This document shows positions 8,405 to 16,737 of a DNA stretch of 64,000 nucleotides, in pieces. Each line of letters starts with the position of its first letter. The stretch's first letter is position 1. This stretch comes from Arthrobacter oryzae (lineage in GTDB: Bacteria > Actinomycetota > Actinomycetes > Actinomycetales > Micrococcaceae). The stretch covers positions 310,001-374,000 of the forward strand of contig NZ_JAUSSM010000001.1 in assembly GCF_030812315.1 (NCBI RefSeq), read 5' to 3'. The translations under genes were made by a program, and so were the position numbers. The notes beneath the pieces are model-generated. The model ran no database searches, was not told the origin of the DNA, and saw nothing but the letters and a program-made list of their open reading frames with translations.

Positions 8405-9469
8405 ATGGGTCAGCTGAGAAACCTGCTGGGTGGCCTTGGAGGCAACTGTTCGCGCGGATTCCTGCCACGGGGCAAACGCGGACGCAGCACGAAACACATT
8501 GAATCCTGTCCCGAGTGCGCGTCCCTTCTATGGCGTGAGCGCCAGTACCTTGAACGGATGCGGCGGGCGGCCATTCCCGCGGCCAGCGACGACCTGACGG
8601 CAAGGTTGCTTGCCCGGACGCAGCAACTCGCCATGGCGCCAGCCGCCCCGGCTTCCCGCACGTCCGTTCCTGCCACTCCGGCAGTCAAGGCGGTCGGCCT
8701 CGCCGCAGGCGGTGCCATGGCCGCGGCCGGCGTTGTTGCTTGCGCTGCCTACTTCCTGGCTGGTGATCCCAGGCCCACGGCGGCCGGTGTCTCCGCACCG
8801 TCGTTCCAGCAGCAGGCAGCCACCTTCGGGGCGCAGTCGCTTGACGGCGTCCTCCCGCCCGGCGGTGCCAGTTCGCCCGGTGCTGTGTCCGCGGCCGGCA
8901 TGCTGACGTCCGCGGAACTCGATGGCCTCCGCGCGCAGGGCTGGTCTTGCCCGGAACTCCGGAACCTGGGCTTCCAGATGCTCTGGGCGCGGCGTGAAGC
9001 GGTCTCGGGGCAGGGCGTCCTGGAGCTGAGGCTGACCGACGGGAAGCACTTTGCCACTGTCCTGGAACAGCACCCGCAGGTACGCCAGGCGGGCGGTTCG
9101 CCAGCGGCAGCGGTGTCCTCGCCCACGAACATCCTGACGGGACGTCCCGCCGCCGAAGACGGGTTTGTCCCTGTACCGGACGGCGGTGCTCCTGCCGGCG
9201 GGGTGCTGTGGATCAACGCATCCGCGCCGTGGAAGGCCATCTACCAGACCTCCGACGTCACGTTCACCTACATTTCGGATCTACCCGCGGACAAGGCCGA
9301 CGACGGCGTGGCAGAGCTGATCCGTGCTGGCTCCGCGACTGCTGCGCACAGTGTCGTGGGCGGCCCGAAGGGGACCGGAACCGACAGTGTTGCCGCGGCC
9401 GCCGCGGAGGACCTGCCTGCGAGGCTCCAGCGCGGAATGGGGCGCATCATGGAGCTTTTCACACCATGA
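8405..9469 (+). CDS. Membrane anti-sigma factor with short zinc motif
   Basis: This 354-residue protein most likely binds and silences the preceding sigma factor. A compact zinc-binding anti-sigma motif H-x3-C-x2-C is visible as H31, C35 and C38 in KHIESCPEC. One membrane helix follows at about residues 95-118. The outside domain of about 230 residues contains GWSCPELRNLGFQMLWARR and SQ/G-rich linkers, and may be the stress sensor. Start is the ATG 8 bases after the sigE stop, without a strong ribosome-binding site, so translation is probably coupled. The usual anti-sigma helices before the zinc motif are very short compared with mycobacterial RseA. An htrA gene, expected next in mycobacteria, is absent. 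Confidence 0.75.
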   Translation: MGQLRNLLGGLGGNCSRGFLPRGKRGRSTKHIESCPECASLLWRERQYLERMRRAAIPAASDDLTARLLARTQQLAMAPAAPASRTSVPATPAVKAVGLAAGGAMAAAGVVACAAYFLAGDPRPTAAGVSAPSFQQQAATFGAQSLDGVLPPGGASSPGAVSAAGMLTSAELDGLRAQGWSCPELRNLGFQMLWARREAVSGQGVLELRLTDGKHFATVLEQHPQVRQAGGSPAAAVSSPTNILTGRPAAEDGFVPVPDGGAPAGGVLWINASAPWKAIYQTSDVTFTYISDLPADKADDGVAELIRAGSATAAHSVVGGPKGTGTDSVAAAAAEDLPARLQRGMGRIMELFTP

Positions 9470-9537
9470 TCAACCTGTGCTTTGCGGCGTGCGCGGTGCG
9501 GCCCGCGTCAGAATCGTCACCAGCATGCCGGAGAGGG

Positions 9538-9543
9538 TAATCT
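9538..9543 (+). promoter_or_regulatory. -10 box of tatB, leaderless geometry
   Basis: TAATCT ends 7 bases before the GTG at 9551. A four-of-six -35 match (TCGTCA, 9514-9519) lies 18 bases upstream. Confidence 0.5.
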
Positions 9544-9550
9544 TCCTAAA

Positions 9551-9952
9551 GTGTTTGGAATCAACGGCCCGGAGTTTCTCCTTCTGCTGATCATTGGCGT
9601 CCTGGTGATCGGCCCCAGCCGCCTGCCCGAATACACCCAGAAACTGGCAAACCTGGTGAAGGAAGTCCGCCGGATGGCGTCCGGCGCCCGGGAACAGATC
9701 AAAGACGAAGTCGGCATCGACATCGACGACGTTGACTGGAAGAAATACGACCCGCGCCAGTACGATCCCCGCCGGATCATCAAGGAAGCGCTGCTCGACG
9801 ACGACACCAAGCCCGTCAGCGCCGGCGCCCCTGCCGCGGTTGCGGCAGTTGCCGCAGCCTCCGCCGCGTCCTATGCCGAAGAACGTCCCGCACGCGTCAT
9901 CGAGCGCCTGGCCGACGGCGAGCGGGCACCCTTCGACTCCGAGGCCACCTAG
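9551..9952 (+). CDS. tatB: Sec-independent translocase subunit TatB
   Basis: This is a 133-residue membrane protein of the twin-arginine translocation system. It shows the family hallmarks: a short N-terminal membrane helix (FLLLLIIGVLVIGPSRLPEY, the Gly-Pro hinge ending it), then the amphipathic helix LANLVKEVRRMASGAREQ, then an acidic tail. The GTG at 9551 gives MFGINGPEF, the expected TatB N-terminus. The frame is open upstream but unrelated to TatB. Its position right after the sigE/anti-sigma pair matches mycobacteria. The C-terminal 40 residues are Ala-rich and poorly conserved. TatA would look similar but lacks the long C-terminal region. Confidence 0.85.
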   Translation: MFGINGPEFLLLLIIGVLVIGPSRLPEYTQKLANLVKEVRRMASGAREQIKDEVGIDIDDVDWKKYDPRQYDPRRIIKEALLDDDTKPVSAGAPAAVAAVAAASAASYAEERPARVIERLADGERAPFDSEAT

Positions 9953-9973
9953 GCCGGATTTGGACTGGCCCAG

Positions 9974-11101
9974 TTACCTGGGCTGGAGGCCCAGCTTCAT
10001 CCCCGTCAACCCGCGCGGCCGCGCGGCGAGCTTGCCCGCAATCCCCGTCAGTGCCTTCGCCGCCGGCGTCTCCGGCCTGCCCAGCACGATCGGTTCGCCC
10101 GTGTCGCCGCCCTCGCGCAGCAGGATGTCCAGGGGAATCTGGCCCAGAAGCGGCACTTCCGCCCCGACGGTCGCGCTCAGCCGCTCGGCGAGGACAGTCC
10201 CGCCGCCGCTGCCGAAAAGTTCCATCCGGCCGCCGTCGGGCATTTCAAGGTAGGACATGTTCTCCACAATGCCGGCCACTGACTGACCCGTCTGCGTCGC
10301 GATGGCGCCGGCACGTTCGGCGACGTCCGCGGCCGCCGTCTGGGGTGTAGTCACCACCAGGATCTCGGCCTTCGGAAGCAGCTGCGCCACCGAGATGGCG
10401 ATGTCCCCGGTCCCCGGAGGCAGGTCCAGGAACAGTGCGTCCAGGTCGCCGAAGTAGACGTCGGTGAGGAATTGCTCAAGCGCCCGGTGCAGCATGGGCC
10501 CGCGCCACGCCACCGGCTGGTTGCCCTTGACGAACATTCCGATGGAAATGACCTTCACCCCGTACGCGACCGGGGGGAGGATCATGTCGTCCACGCGGGT
10601 GGGGGACTGGTCGATGCCCATCAGTGCCGGCACCGAGAACCCGTACACGTCGGCGTCGATGATGCCTACTCGCAGGCCCTGGGCAGCCATGGCGCAGGCG
10701 AGGTTCACTGTGACCGAGGACTTGCCCACCCCGCCTTTGCCGCTGGCCACCGCGAAGACCTTCGTGAGGGAGCCGGGCTGGTTGAACGGGATGCCCCGCT
10801 GTCCCCCGGGTCCGCGAAGCTGCTCCTTCAGCGCATCCCGTTGCTCCTGCGTCATGACTTTCAGCTCGACGTCGACGCCCGTGACGCCCGGGACTGCCGA
10901 CAGCGCTGCCTCGGAGTCCGCGGTGATGGTGCCGCGCAGCGGACAGCCGGCGATGGTGAGCAACACCACGAGCCGGACCAGGCCGTCGTCGGCGATGTCC
11001 ACCGACTCCACCATGCCGAGTTCGGTGATGGGGCGCCGCAGTTCGGGGTCGATGACAGTGGCCAGTGCAGCGTCCACTGCCTGGGCCAGGGGGGTGCTCA
11101 T
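9974..11101 (-). CDS. mrp: Mrp/ApbC-type P-loop ATPase (iron-sulfur carrier family)
   Basis: This is a 375-residue cytoplasmic protein with an N-terminal DUF59/MIP18 domain (about residues 5-85, Cys53 in AGCPLRGTI) and a deviant Walker A P-loop GKGGVGKS at 121-128. The switch region IIDADVYGFSVPALMG follows. Mrp/ApbC proteins carry and transfer iron-sulfur clusters. The canonical C-terminal CxxC that follows ENMS is missing here; the segment reads ENMSYLEMPDGGRMELFG. Cluster binding may therefore use other ligands, or the protein may have another role. It is convergent with tatB, 21 bases between stops. Confidence 0.85.
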   Translation of the reverse strand: MSTPLAQAVDAALATVIDPELRRPITELGMVESVDIADDGLVRLVVLLTIAGCPLRGTITADSEAALSAVPGVTGVDVELKVMTQEQRDALKEQLRGPGGQRGIPFNQPGSLTKVFAVASGKGGVGKSSVTVNLACAMAAQGLRVGIIDADVYGFSVPALMGIDQSPTRVDDMILPPVAYGVKVISIGMFVKGNQPVAWRGPMLHRALEQFLTDVYFGDLDALFLDLPPGTGDIAISVAQLLPKAEILVVTTPQTAAADVAERAGAIATQTGQSVAGIVENMSYLEMPDGGRMELFGSGGGTVLAERLSATVGAEVPLLGQIPLDILLREGGDTGEPIVLGRPETPAAKALTGIAGKLAARPRGLTGMKLGLQPR

Positions 11102-11112
11102 GCGGTCAGGGC

Positions 11113-11823
11113 TCAGCTTTCGGGGGTATTGAGGTGCGCGGGGTAGCCGGGCTTGTCCGGTTTGACCTTGGGGATCTGCTGGGTGCGCGGGTTGCGCTGC
11201 TTGTCGCGGCGTTCCTTCAGCTTCTCTTTGACCTTGTCCTTGGGCGACTCGTGGCTGCCGGCGCCGGACGGATCATGGGTGCGGAGTTCCTCCTGCGCCT
11301 CCAGCATGTCCTCAAGGAGGCTGCGGAGCTCGGCGCGGACGTAGTCGCGCGTGGCGACCTCGCGGAGCGCGATGCGCAGGGACGCCAGCTCCCTGGTGAG
11401 GTACTCGGTGTCGGAGAGGTTGCGTTCGGCGCGCTGCCGGTCCTGCTGGAGGGACACCCGGTCGCGGTCGTCCTGGCGGTTCTGGGCGAGCAGCAGCAGC
11501 GGGGCCGCATAGGAGGCCTGGAGGGACAGCATCAGAGTAAGCAGCGTGTAGCCCAGGGCCTGCGAGTCGAACTGCCAGGCCTCCGGCGCGAAAGTGTTCC
11601 AGACCAGCCAGAAGACGCAGAAGATCGTCATGTAGACCAGGAAGGTCGGCGTGCCCATGAAACGGGCAAAGCCTTCCGTGGCGTGGCCGAACGCATCTGG
11701 ATTGGGCGAAAACTTGGGAAGAATGCGCTGGCGTCCGCTCAGTGGCGTATCGAGGCTGCCTTTGCCTGCGGCCTTGCTGCCCGGCCTGGTGTGGGAGTTT
11801 CGTGAGGAGGTGATATCAGCCAA
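11113..11823 (-). CDS. DUF1003 membrane protein
   Basis: This 236-residue protein has two membrane helices (FLVYMTIFCVFWLVWNTF and the segment around LGYTLLTLMLSLQASYAAPLLLLAQ). A cytoplasmic coiled coil rich in Arg and Glu follows, then a Lys-rich tail. That is the DUF1003 pattern; function is unknown. I chose the TTG at 11823, because GGAGG lies 5 bases before it; an earlier TTG at 11835 contains that same ribosome-binding site. The start overlaps the stop of the MgtE_N/CBS gene by 8 bases, so the two proteins are translationally coupled and may act together in magnesium handling. Confidence 0.78.
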   Translation of the reverse strand: MADITSSRNSHTRPGSKAAGKGSLDTPLSGRQRILPKFSPNPDAFGHATEGFARFMGTPTFLVYMTIFCVFWLVWNTFAPEAWQFDSQALGYTLLTLMLSLQASYAAPLLLLAQNRQDDRDRVSLQQDRQRAERNLSDTEYLTRELASLRIALREVATRDYVRAELRSLLEDMLEAQEELRTHDPSGAGSHESPKDKVKEKLKERRDKQRNPRTQQIPKVKPDKPGYPAHLNTPES

Positions 11824-13099
11824 TGCGGCCTCCAAGCTTCCTTATCGGGACGTCGTCCTCGTGGGCACGCCAGTCATCGGGCAACAGGTGATCCAGCACG
11901 TCATCAACAGTCACCGCCCCCACGAGGCGTCCGTCGGCGTTGACCACGGGAAGTGAGTTCAGGTTGTAGGTGGCCAGGGTCCGGGCCACCTCGCTGATAT
12001 GCGCATGGTCCGAGACGGGTTCGAGGGTCTTGTCCACCAGGTTGCCAAGCGGTTCGGGCGGAGGAAAGCGGAGCAGCTGCTGGATGTGGACCACCCCCAG
12101 GAACCTTCCGGTGGGCGTCTCCAGCGGGGGCCGGGCAATGAAAATTGACGACGCCAAGGCCGGTGAGAGTTCCTCGCGGCGGACGTGGGCCAGGGCTTCG
12201 GCCACCGTGGCTTCGGGCGGGAGGATGACCGGAACAGGCGTCATCAGGCCGCCGGCGGTGTCCTCGTCGTACTCGAGGAGGCGCCGGACATCCTCGGCAC
12301 CTTCGGGCTCCATCAGTTGCAGCAGTTCCTCGGCCTGGGCCGAGGGGAGTTCGGCGAGGAGGTCGGCGGCGTCGTCGGGATCCATTTCTTCAAGGACGTC
12401 GGCAGCGCGGTTGACGTCGAGGGCGGAGAGAATCTCCACCTGGTCGCCTTCCGGCATCTCCTGCAGGACGTCCGCGAGGCGCTCATCCTGCAGTTCGCTC
12501 GCCACCTCGAAGCGGCGCTTGTCGCTCATCTCCTGGAGGGCTTCGGCGAAGTCGGCCGGCTTCAGGCCTTCGTGCGTCGCGACGAACTGGGTGGCGGCCT
12601 GGGGCTCCGTCTTGGCACCCTGCTGCGCGTCGGCCCAGTCGATGATCATGGTTTCGTTGCGGCGGAGCCGGCTCAGCGGCGAGAGGGAGTGGCCGCGGCG
12701 CACGAACAGCTTGCTGACGAACCAGTCACCGGAACGGTGCCGGTCCATCGCGATGTCCTCGATGGTGGCGTCGCCGCTGCCGTCCGCCAGGGTCACGCGG
12801 CGGTCGAACATTTCGGCCACCACCAGCGTTTCCGCGCCGCGCTGTTCGAAGCGGCGAAGGTTTACCAGTCCGGTGCAGATCACCTGGGTCTGGTCGATCG
12901 ACGTGATCCGGGTCATCGGGACGAATACCCGCTTCTTGCCGGGTACCTCCACCACGATGCCCACCACGTGGGGTGCGCCCCGGGTGCCGCGGGAGAGCAC
13001 GACGACATCGCGCAGCCTGCCGAGCCGGTCGCCCAGGGGGTCGAAGACATCCAGTCCGAGAAGGCGCGCAACAAACACCCGCGAAAGATTTGTGCTCAC
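11816..13099 (-). CDS. PRC-barrel / MgtE N-domain / CBS protein without a channel
   Basis: This is a 427-residue soluble protein. Residues about 5-130 resemble PRC-barrel domains. Residues about 165-275 match the MgtE N-terminal superhelix, with repeated patterns such as ADVLEEMDPDDAADLLAELP. Two CBS domains follow (about 285-345 and 350-410, the second with GRLVGAVTVDDVLDHL). In true MgtE magnesium channels these cytosolic domains gate five membrane helices, which are completely absent here. The protein keeps the sensor and has lost the pore. The start is GTG at 13099 with a leaderless-type promoter. It is coupled to the DUF1003 membrane protein. Confidence 0.8.
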   Translation of the reverse strand: MSTNLSRVFVARLLGLDVFDPLGDRLGRLRDVVVLSRGTRGAPHVVGIVVEVPGKKRVFVPMTRITSIDQTQVICTGLVNLRRFEQRGAETLVVAEMFDRRVTLADGSGDATIEDIAMDRHRSGDWFVSKLFVRRGHSLSPLSRLRRNETMIIDWADAQQGAKTEPQAATQFVATHEGLKPADFAEALQEMSDKRRFEVASELQDERLADVLQEMPEGDQVEILSALDVNRAADVLEEMDPDDAADLLAELPSAQAEELLQLMEPEGAEDVRRLLEYDEDTAGGLMTPVPVILPPEATVAEALAHVRREELSPALASSIFIARPPLETPTGRFLGVVHIQQLLRFPPPEPLGNLVDKTLEPVSDHAHISEVARTLATYNLNSLPVVNADGRLVGAVTVDDVLDHLLPDDWRAHEDDVPIRKLGGRIG

Positions 13100-13105
13100 C
13101 TGTAC

Positions 13106-13111
13106 AGGCTA
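13106..13111 (-). promoter_or_regulatory. -10 box of the MgtE_N/CBS gene, leaderless geometry
   Basis: Minus-strand TAGCCT ends 6 bases before the GTG at 13099. No Shine-Dalgarno sequence is present. Confidence 0.5.
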
Positions 13112-13175
13112 CCGAGTCTGCTCTCTTTTAGCTGAATTTCAGCCTCCGTACAGCCGGATGGGCAAGAATGGATGT

Positions 13176-14060
13176 ATGTCAAACATTTTTGGTGCTCCCA
13201 AGGCCGGTGTCCCTAACGGGCCGGACGAATTCCGCACGGTTCCGACCGGGGACACCGTCGGTTCGTATACCTCCTACCTGGACGCCCAGAAGGCGGTGGA
13301 CTACCTCGCGGACCAGCAGTTCCCCGTCCAGTTGGTGTCCATCGTGGGCAACGACCTGAAGATGGTGGAGCGCGTCACCGGCCGCCTGAGCTACCCCAGG
13401 GTCGCTCTGTCCGGTGCACTGAGCGGTATGTGGTTTGGCCTGTTTGTCGGGGTTATGCTGTCCTTCTTCTCGCCGACCGGCGGTTATTTCTCGATTGTGA
13501 CCTCGGTGCTCATGGGTGCGGCGTTCTTTATGCTCTTCGGCATCGTCACCTACGCAATGCAGCGCGGGAAGCGCGACTTCACCTCAACGAGCCAGGTGGT
13601 GGCCACCAACTACGACGTCGTGGTGGCGGCTGAAGCCTCCCACGAGGCGCGGCGCATGCTCCAGCAGCTGCCCATGACCCCTTCAGATGCATCCGCAGGG
13701 GCAGCGCCGTACGGTCAGGGCGGCTACCAGAACCAGCCGTTCCAGCAGCCCGGGCACCAGCAGGGTCCACAGCAGGGAACCGGACCGCAACGGCCCGCCG
13801 GCTGGAACGATCCTTACGGCCAGAGGACGCCTGAGGCCGGGAACCAGCCGTCCGCCGGCGCCCATGTGGCCGGCTCCCCGGGCCACGGAACGCCCGCCGC
13901 TGGCGAAGAACACCCTCAGCACCGGGCGGCTCCGACGCCCGCCGTTCGCTACCCGGACCTGCCCGACGGCCGGCCGCAGTATGGCGTCCGCGTATCCGAT
14001 GCCCCCAAACAGGAGGAAGGCCCCAAGCAGGAGCCTGCCGAGGGCAACACTCAGCAGTAA
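13176..14060 (+). CDS. YflT-like (GSP17M) general stress membrane protein
   Basis: This 294-residue protein has an N-terminal YflT/GSP17M-type domain (VGSYTSYLDAQKAVDYLADQ, about residues 28-72). Two membrane helices follow at about 76-97 and 104-127, then a short conserved segment ending VVVAAEASHEARRMLQQLP. The last 130 residues are a disordered Gln/Pro/Gly-rich tail. The ATG at 13176 gives MSNIFGAPKAG. The frame is open for hundreds of codons upstream, but that part is antisense to the preceding gene. AAGAAT, 6 bases before the ATG, is a possible weak -10 box. A related gene is near mgtE-like genes in mycobacteria. The molecular role is not known. Confidence 0.78.
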   Translation: MSNIFGAPKAGVPNGPDEFRTVPTGDTVGSYTSYLDAQKAVDYLADQQFPVQLVSIVGNDLKMVERVTGRLSYPRVALSGALSGMWFGLFVGVMLSFFSPTGGYFSIVTSVLMGAAFFMLFGIVTYAMQRGKRDFTSTSQVVATNYDVVVAAEASHEARRMLQQLPMTPSDASAGAAPYGQGGYQNQPFQQPGHQQGPQQGTGPQRPAGWNDPYGQRTPEAGNQPSAGAHVAGSPGHGTPAAGEEHPQHRAAPTPAVRYPDLPDGRPQYGVRVSDAPKQEEGPKQEPAEGNTQQ

Positions 14061-14074
14061 CCCGGGGACACATA

Positions 14075-14109
14075 AGGCCTCCGTCCGGACAAGATCCGGG
14101 CGGAGGCCT
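14075..14109. terminator. Bidirectional terminator hairpin
   Basis: AGGCCTCCG + CCGGA (14075-14089) pairs with TCCGG + CGGAGGCCT (14095-14109); one unpaired base interrupts each arm. It lies between two convergent genes. There is no strong T-run. Confidence 0.75.
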
Positions 14110-14121
14110 CTTGCGTGGGTC

Positions 14122-15714
14122 TTAGGGCTGCTGCTGGTCGATTTCCTGGTAGATGCCGGCCATCCACGACTCGACGTCGTCGGCCTTGCGGGGGAGCGCC
14201 GCGCTGAGGTTTACCGGTCCGTCGGCGGTCATCAGGATGTCGTCCTCGATCCGGACACCGATGCCGCGGTACTCCGCAGGAATCGCGAGGTCTTCGTTCT
14301 TGAAGTACAGGCCGGGTTCGATCGTGAACACCATGCCCGGGGTGAGGACACCGTCCAGGTAAAGTTCGCGCTTGGCCTGGGCGCAGTCGTGCACATCGAG
14401 GCCCAGGTGATGGCTGGTGCCGTGGGGCATCCAGCGGCGGTGCTGCTGGCCCTCGGGGCTGATGGCCTCCTCGACGGACACCGGCAGCAGTCCCCACTCA
14501 GCCAGGCGCTCAGCCAGGACGGTGGTCGCGGCTGTGTGGATGTCCCGGAACTTGGTGCCCGGCCGGGCTGCGGCGAAGCCTGCGTCAGCTGCATCCAGGA
14601 CCGCCTCGTAGACCTTCCGCTGGATGTCCGTGAAGGTTCCGTTGGCCGGCAGGGTGCGCGTGATGTCGGCGGTGTAGAGCGAATCAGCTTCTACGCCCGC
14701 GTCCAGGAGCAGCAGGTCACCGGCGTTGACCGTGCCCGTGTTCCGCGTCCAGTGCAGCACAGTGGCGTTGTTGCCGGATGCCGCGATGGTGTCATAGCCC
14801 AGCTCGTTGCCTTCTTCCCGGGCACGGGCGAAGAAGGCGCCTTCGACCACGCGTTCGCCGCGCTGGTGCGTCAGGGCCCGGGGAAGGGCCTTGACCACTT
14901 CGGTGAACCCCTCCACCGTGGCAGCCACGGCGATCTGCATCTGCTCGACCTCCCACTGGTCCTTCAGCAGGCGGAGCTCGGAGAGGGCTTCCGTGAGCTT
15001 CTCGTCGAGGGCATCGAGCACGCCCAGGTCGAGGTTGTCCGGGTCCTTGGCCGTGTTGTAGCGGGCTGTGTCCACGAGGGCGTCGATGTTCTCATCCACC
15101 TTGCGCACCAGCCGGATGGAGATGCCGCCGATTTCAGGGGCGCCCACATTCTTGGTGATTGCGAGTTCAAGCTCGTCGATGTGCGCGGTGGCAAGGCCCA
15201 GCCTCCGCTCGAATTCAGCGAGCGTGGGGCGCGCACCGATCCAGAATTCGCCGGAACGGGAATCGGCGTAGAACTGCTCAGTGTCGCGGCCGGCCAGGGG
15301 GCGGAAGTAGAGCGTGGCGCGGTGGTTCCCGCCGTCGTCGCCCTTTCCTTCTTCGACCGGTTCCAGGATCAGCACGGCATCGGGTTCATGGTCCAGGCCC
15401 AGGCCGGTCAGGTGCGCGAAGCCGGAGTGGGGGCGGAAGCGGTAGTCGCAGTCGTTGGAGCGGACCTTGAGCGGACCCGCGGGGATCACCAGGCGTTCGC
15501 CTTTGAACAGGCCGGAAATGGTGCGACGTCGTGTGGCGGCGTGGTCGGCGACGGCGTCCCGATCGGGGAGCTCTTGTGCCGACGGCGCCCAGTTGCTGGC
15601 CATAAAGGCCTTGAAAGCGTCGGAACTGGGCCGCTGGGAGCGGTTGTTAACGCGCTCTTCGAGGGGCTGGTTTGCTGTATTTTCACCGTTGTAGGCGTTA
15701 TCTGCATCGTTCAC
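14122..15714 (-). CDS. pepP: Xaa-Pro aminopeptidase (aminopeptidase P, M24B)
   Basis: This 530-residue cytoplasmic metallopeptidase removes N-terminal residues that precede proline. The five metal ligands of M24B enzymes are visible in order: Asp in LLLDAGVEAD, Asp in TADITRTLP, His in GTSHHLGLDVHD, Glu in TIEPGLYF and Glu in VRIEDDIL. An N-terminal creatinase-type domain occupies about residues 30-190. Start is GTG at 15714. GACTAT (15721-15726, minus strand) ends 6 bases before it and could be the -10 box of a leaderless mRNA. The gene is convergent with the stress-protein gene and shares its terminator. Confidence 0.88.
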   Translation of the reverse strand: MNDADNAYNGENTANQPLEERVNNRSQRPSSDAFKAFMASNWAPSAQELPDRDAVADHAATRRRTISGLFKGERLVIPAGPLKVRSNDCDYRFRPHSGFAHLTGLGLDHEPDAVLILEPVEEGKGDDGGNHRATLYFRPLAGRDTEQFYADSRSGEFWIGARPTLAEFERRLGLATAHIDELELAITKNVGAPEIGGISIRLVRKVDENIDALVDTARYNTAKDPDNLDLGVLDALDEKLTEALSELRLLKDQWEVEQMQIAVAATVEGFTEVVKALPRALTHQRGERVVEGAFFARAREEGNELGYDTIAASGNNATVLHWTRNTGTVNAGDLLLLDAGVEADSLYTADITRTLPANGTFTDIQRKVYEAVLDAADAGFAAARPGTKFRDIHTAATTVLAERLAEWGLLPVSVEEAISPEGQQHRRWMPHGTSHHLGLDVHDCAQAKRELYLDGVLTPGMVFTIEPGLYFKNEDLAIPAEYRGIGVRIEDDILMTADGPVNLSAALPRKADDVESWMAGIYQEIDQQQP

Positions 15715-15787
15715 CGTCCCATAGTCTCACCAGCGGCGCGGCCCGGGCCACCGGACACTGCACCGGCCATCCACGCCGGCCATCTAC

Positions 15788-15793
15788 TAGGCT
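15788..15793 (+). promoter_or_regulatory. -10 box of the PHP gene, leaderless geometry
   Basis: TAGGCT ends 6 bases before the GTG at 15800; there is no Shine-Dalgarno sequence. Confidence 0.5.
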
Positions 15794-15799
15794 GGGCGA

Positions 15800-16648
15800 G
15801 TGAGGATTGATCTGCATGCCCACTCGAATGTTTCCGACGGCACGGAGGCGCCCGCAACGGTGATGGGGGCCGCGGCAGCGGCGGGCCTGGACGTGGTGGC
15901 ACTGACCGACCACGACTCCACGGACGGCTGGGCCGAGGCCTCGCTGGCGGCCCGCGCGGAAGGCGTTGCCTTCGTGCCCGGCATGGAGATTTCCTGCCGG
16001 ACCGCTGAGGGCATCAGCGTCCACCTCCTCAGCTACCTCCATGACCCCTCACATCCCGGGCTGCTGGAGGAAATCACCAAGGCCAAGGATGCGCGCCTCA
16101 CCCGGGCCGAACGCATGGTCACCCTCCTTGCCGAGGACTACCCGCTGAGCTGGGACGACGTTATCCACCACGTGGCCCCCGGTGCAACGCTGGGCCGGCC
16201 GCACATTGCCGACGCCCTGGTGGCCGCCGGCGTGGTCGCGGACCGGACCGAGGCCTTCGCGTCGATCCTGACGTCCCGTTCCCGGTATTACGTCCAGCAT
16301 TACGCGCCGGATCCGGCGGTGGCCGTGGCGCTTGTCCGGTCGGCGGGCGGCGTTCCGGTGTTTGCCCACCCGGTGGCGTCAGCGCGGGGCCGCATCGTGG
16401 GCAGGCGGACCTATCTGCAAATGATCGACGCCGGCCTAGCCGGTCTGGAGATCGAACACCGCGACAACCCTGAGGATGGCAGGGCGTACCTCCGTGCGCT
16501 CGCGGAGGAGCACGGGCTGCTGGTGACGGGCTCCTCCGACTACCACGGCACGGGCAAGCCGAACCTGCTGGGGGAGAACCTGACCTCGCCTGATGTCCTG
16601 GCCAGGATCGAAGAGCTGGCAACCGGCACCGCCGTCGTCCGTCCGTGA
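15800..16648 (+). CDS. PHP-domain phosphoesterase (TrpH/YciV-like)
   Basis: This is a 282-residue PHP-domain hydrolase. Metal ligands are visible as H6 and H8 in DLHAHSNVSDG, D and H in ALTDHDS, E in VPGMEISC, H in VHLLSYLHD, H in PVFAHPVAS, and D and H in GSSDYHG. The TrpH/YciV subgroup hydrolyses 3',5'-nucleoside bisphosphates and trims short oligoribonucleotides from the 5' end, so a role in RNA or nucleotide clean-up is likely. The start is GTG at 15800 with a leaderless promoter geometry. It is convergent with the DNA methyltransferase. Confidence 0.83.
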   Translation: MRIDLHAHSNVSDGTEAPATVMGAAAAAGLDVVALTDHDSTDGWAEASLAARAEGVAFVPGMEISCRTAEGISVHLLSYLHDPSHPGLLEEITKAKDARLTRAERMVTLLAEDYPLSWDDVIHHVAPGATLGRPHIADALVAAGVVADRTEAFASILTSRSRYYVQHYAPDPAVAVALVRSAGGVPVFAHPVASARGRIVGRRTYLQMIDAGLAGLEIEHRDNPEDGRAYLRALAEEHGLLVTGSSDYHGTGKPNLLGENLTSPDVLARIEELATGTAVVRP

Positions 16649-16671
16649 ACTCTTCCGTTCCTGAACCGTGA

Positions 16672-16737
16672 CCCAACTGACTGGCAGTTAACGCTCTGAA
16701 AACCGCTAATGACGACGTTAAATGCGAGTCAGTTGGG
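16672..16737. terminator. Long interrupted hairpin between PHP and methyltransferase genes
   Basis: Arms 16672-16693 and 16716-16737 pair at 20 of 22 positions; the outer 11 bp CCCAACTGACT/AGTCAGTTGGG is perfect. The loop is 22 bases. The right arm overlaps the last codons and TGA stop of the methyltransferase. There is no T-run. It may act as a bidirectional terminator, or be a copy of a dispersed palindromic repeat. Confidence 0.55.

Noticed and set aside
13687..15810. Open frame of 707 codons covering the stress-protein tail and pepP on the opposite strand
   Set aside because: It lies across two well-supported genes, mostly antisense to pepP, a common artefact in GC-rich DNA.
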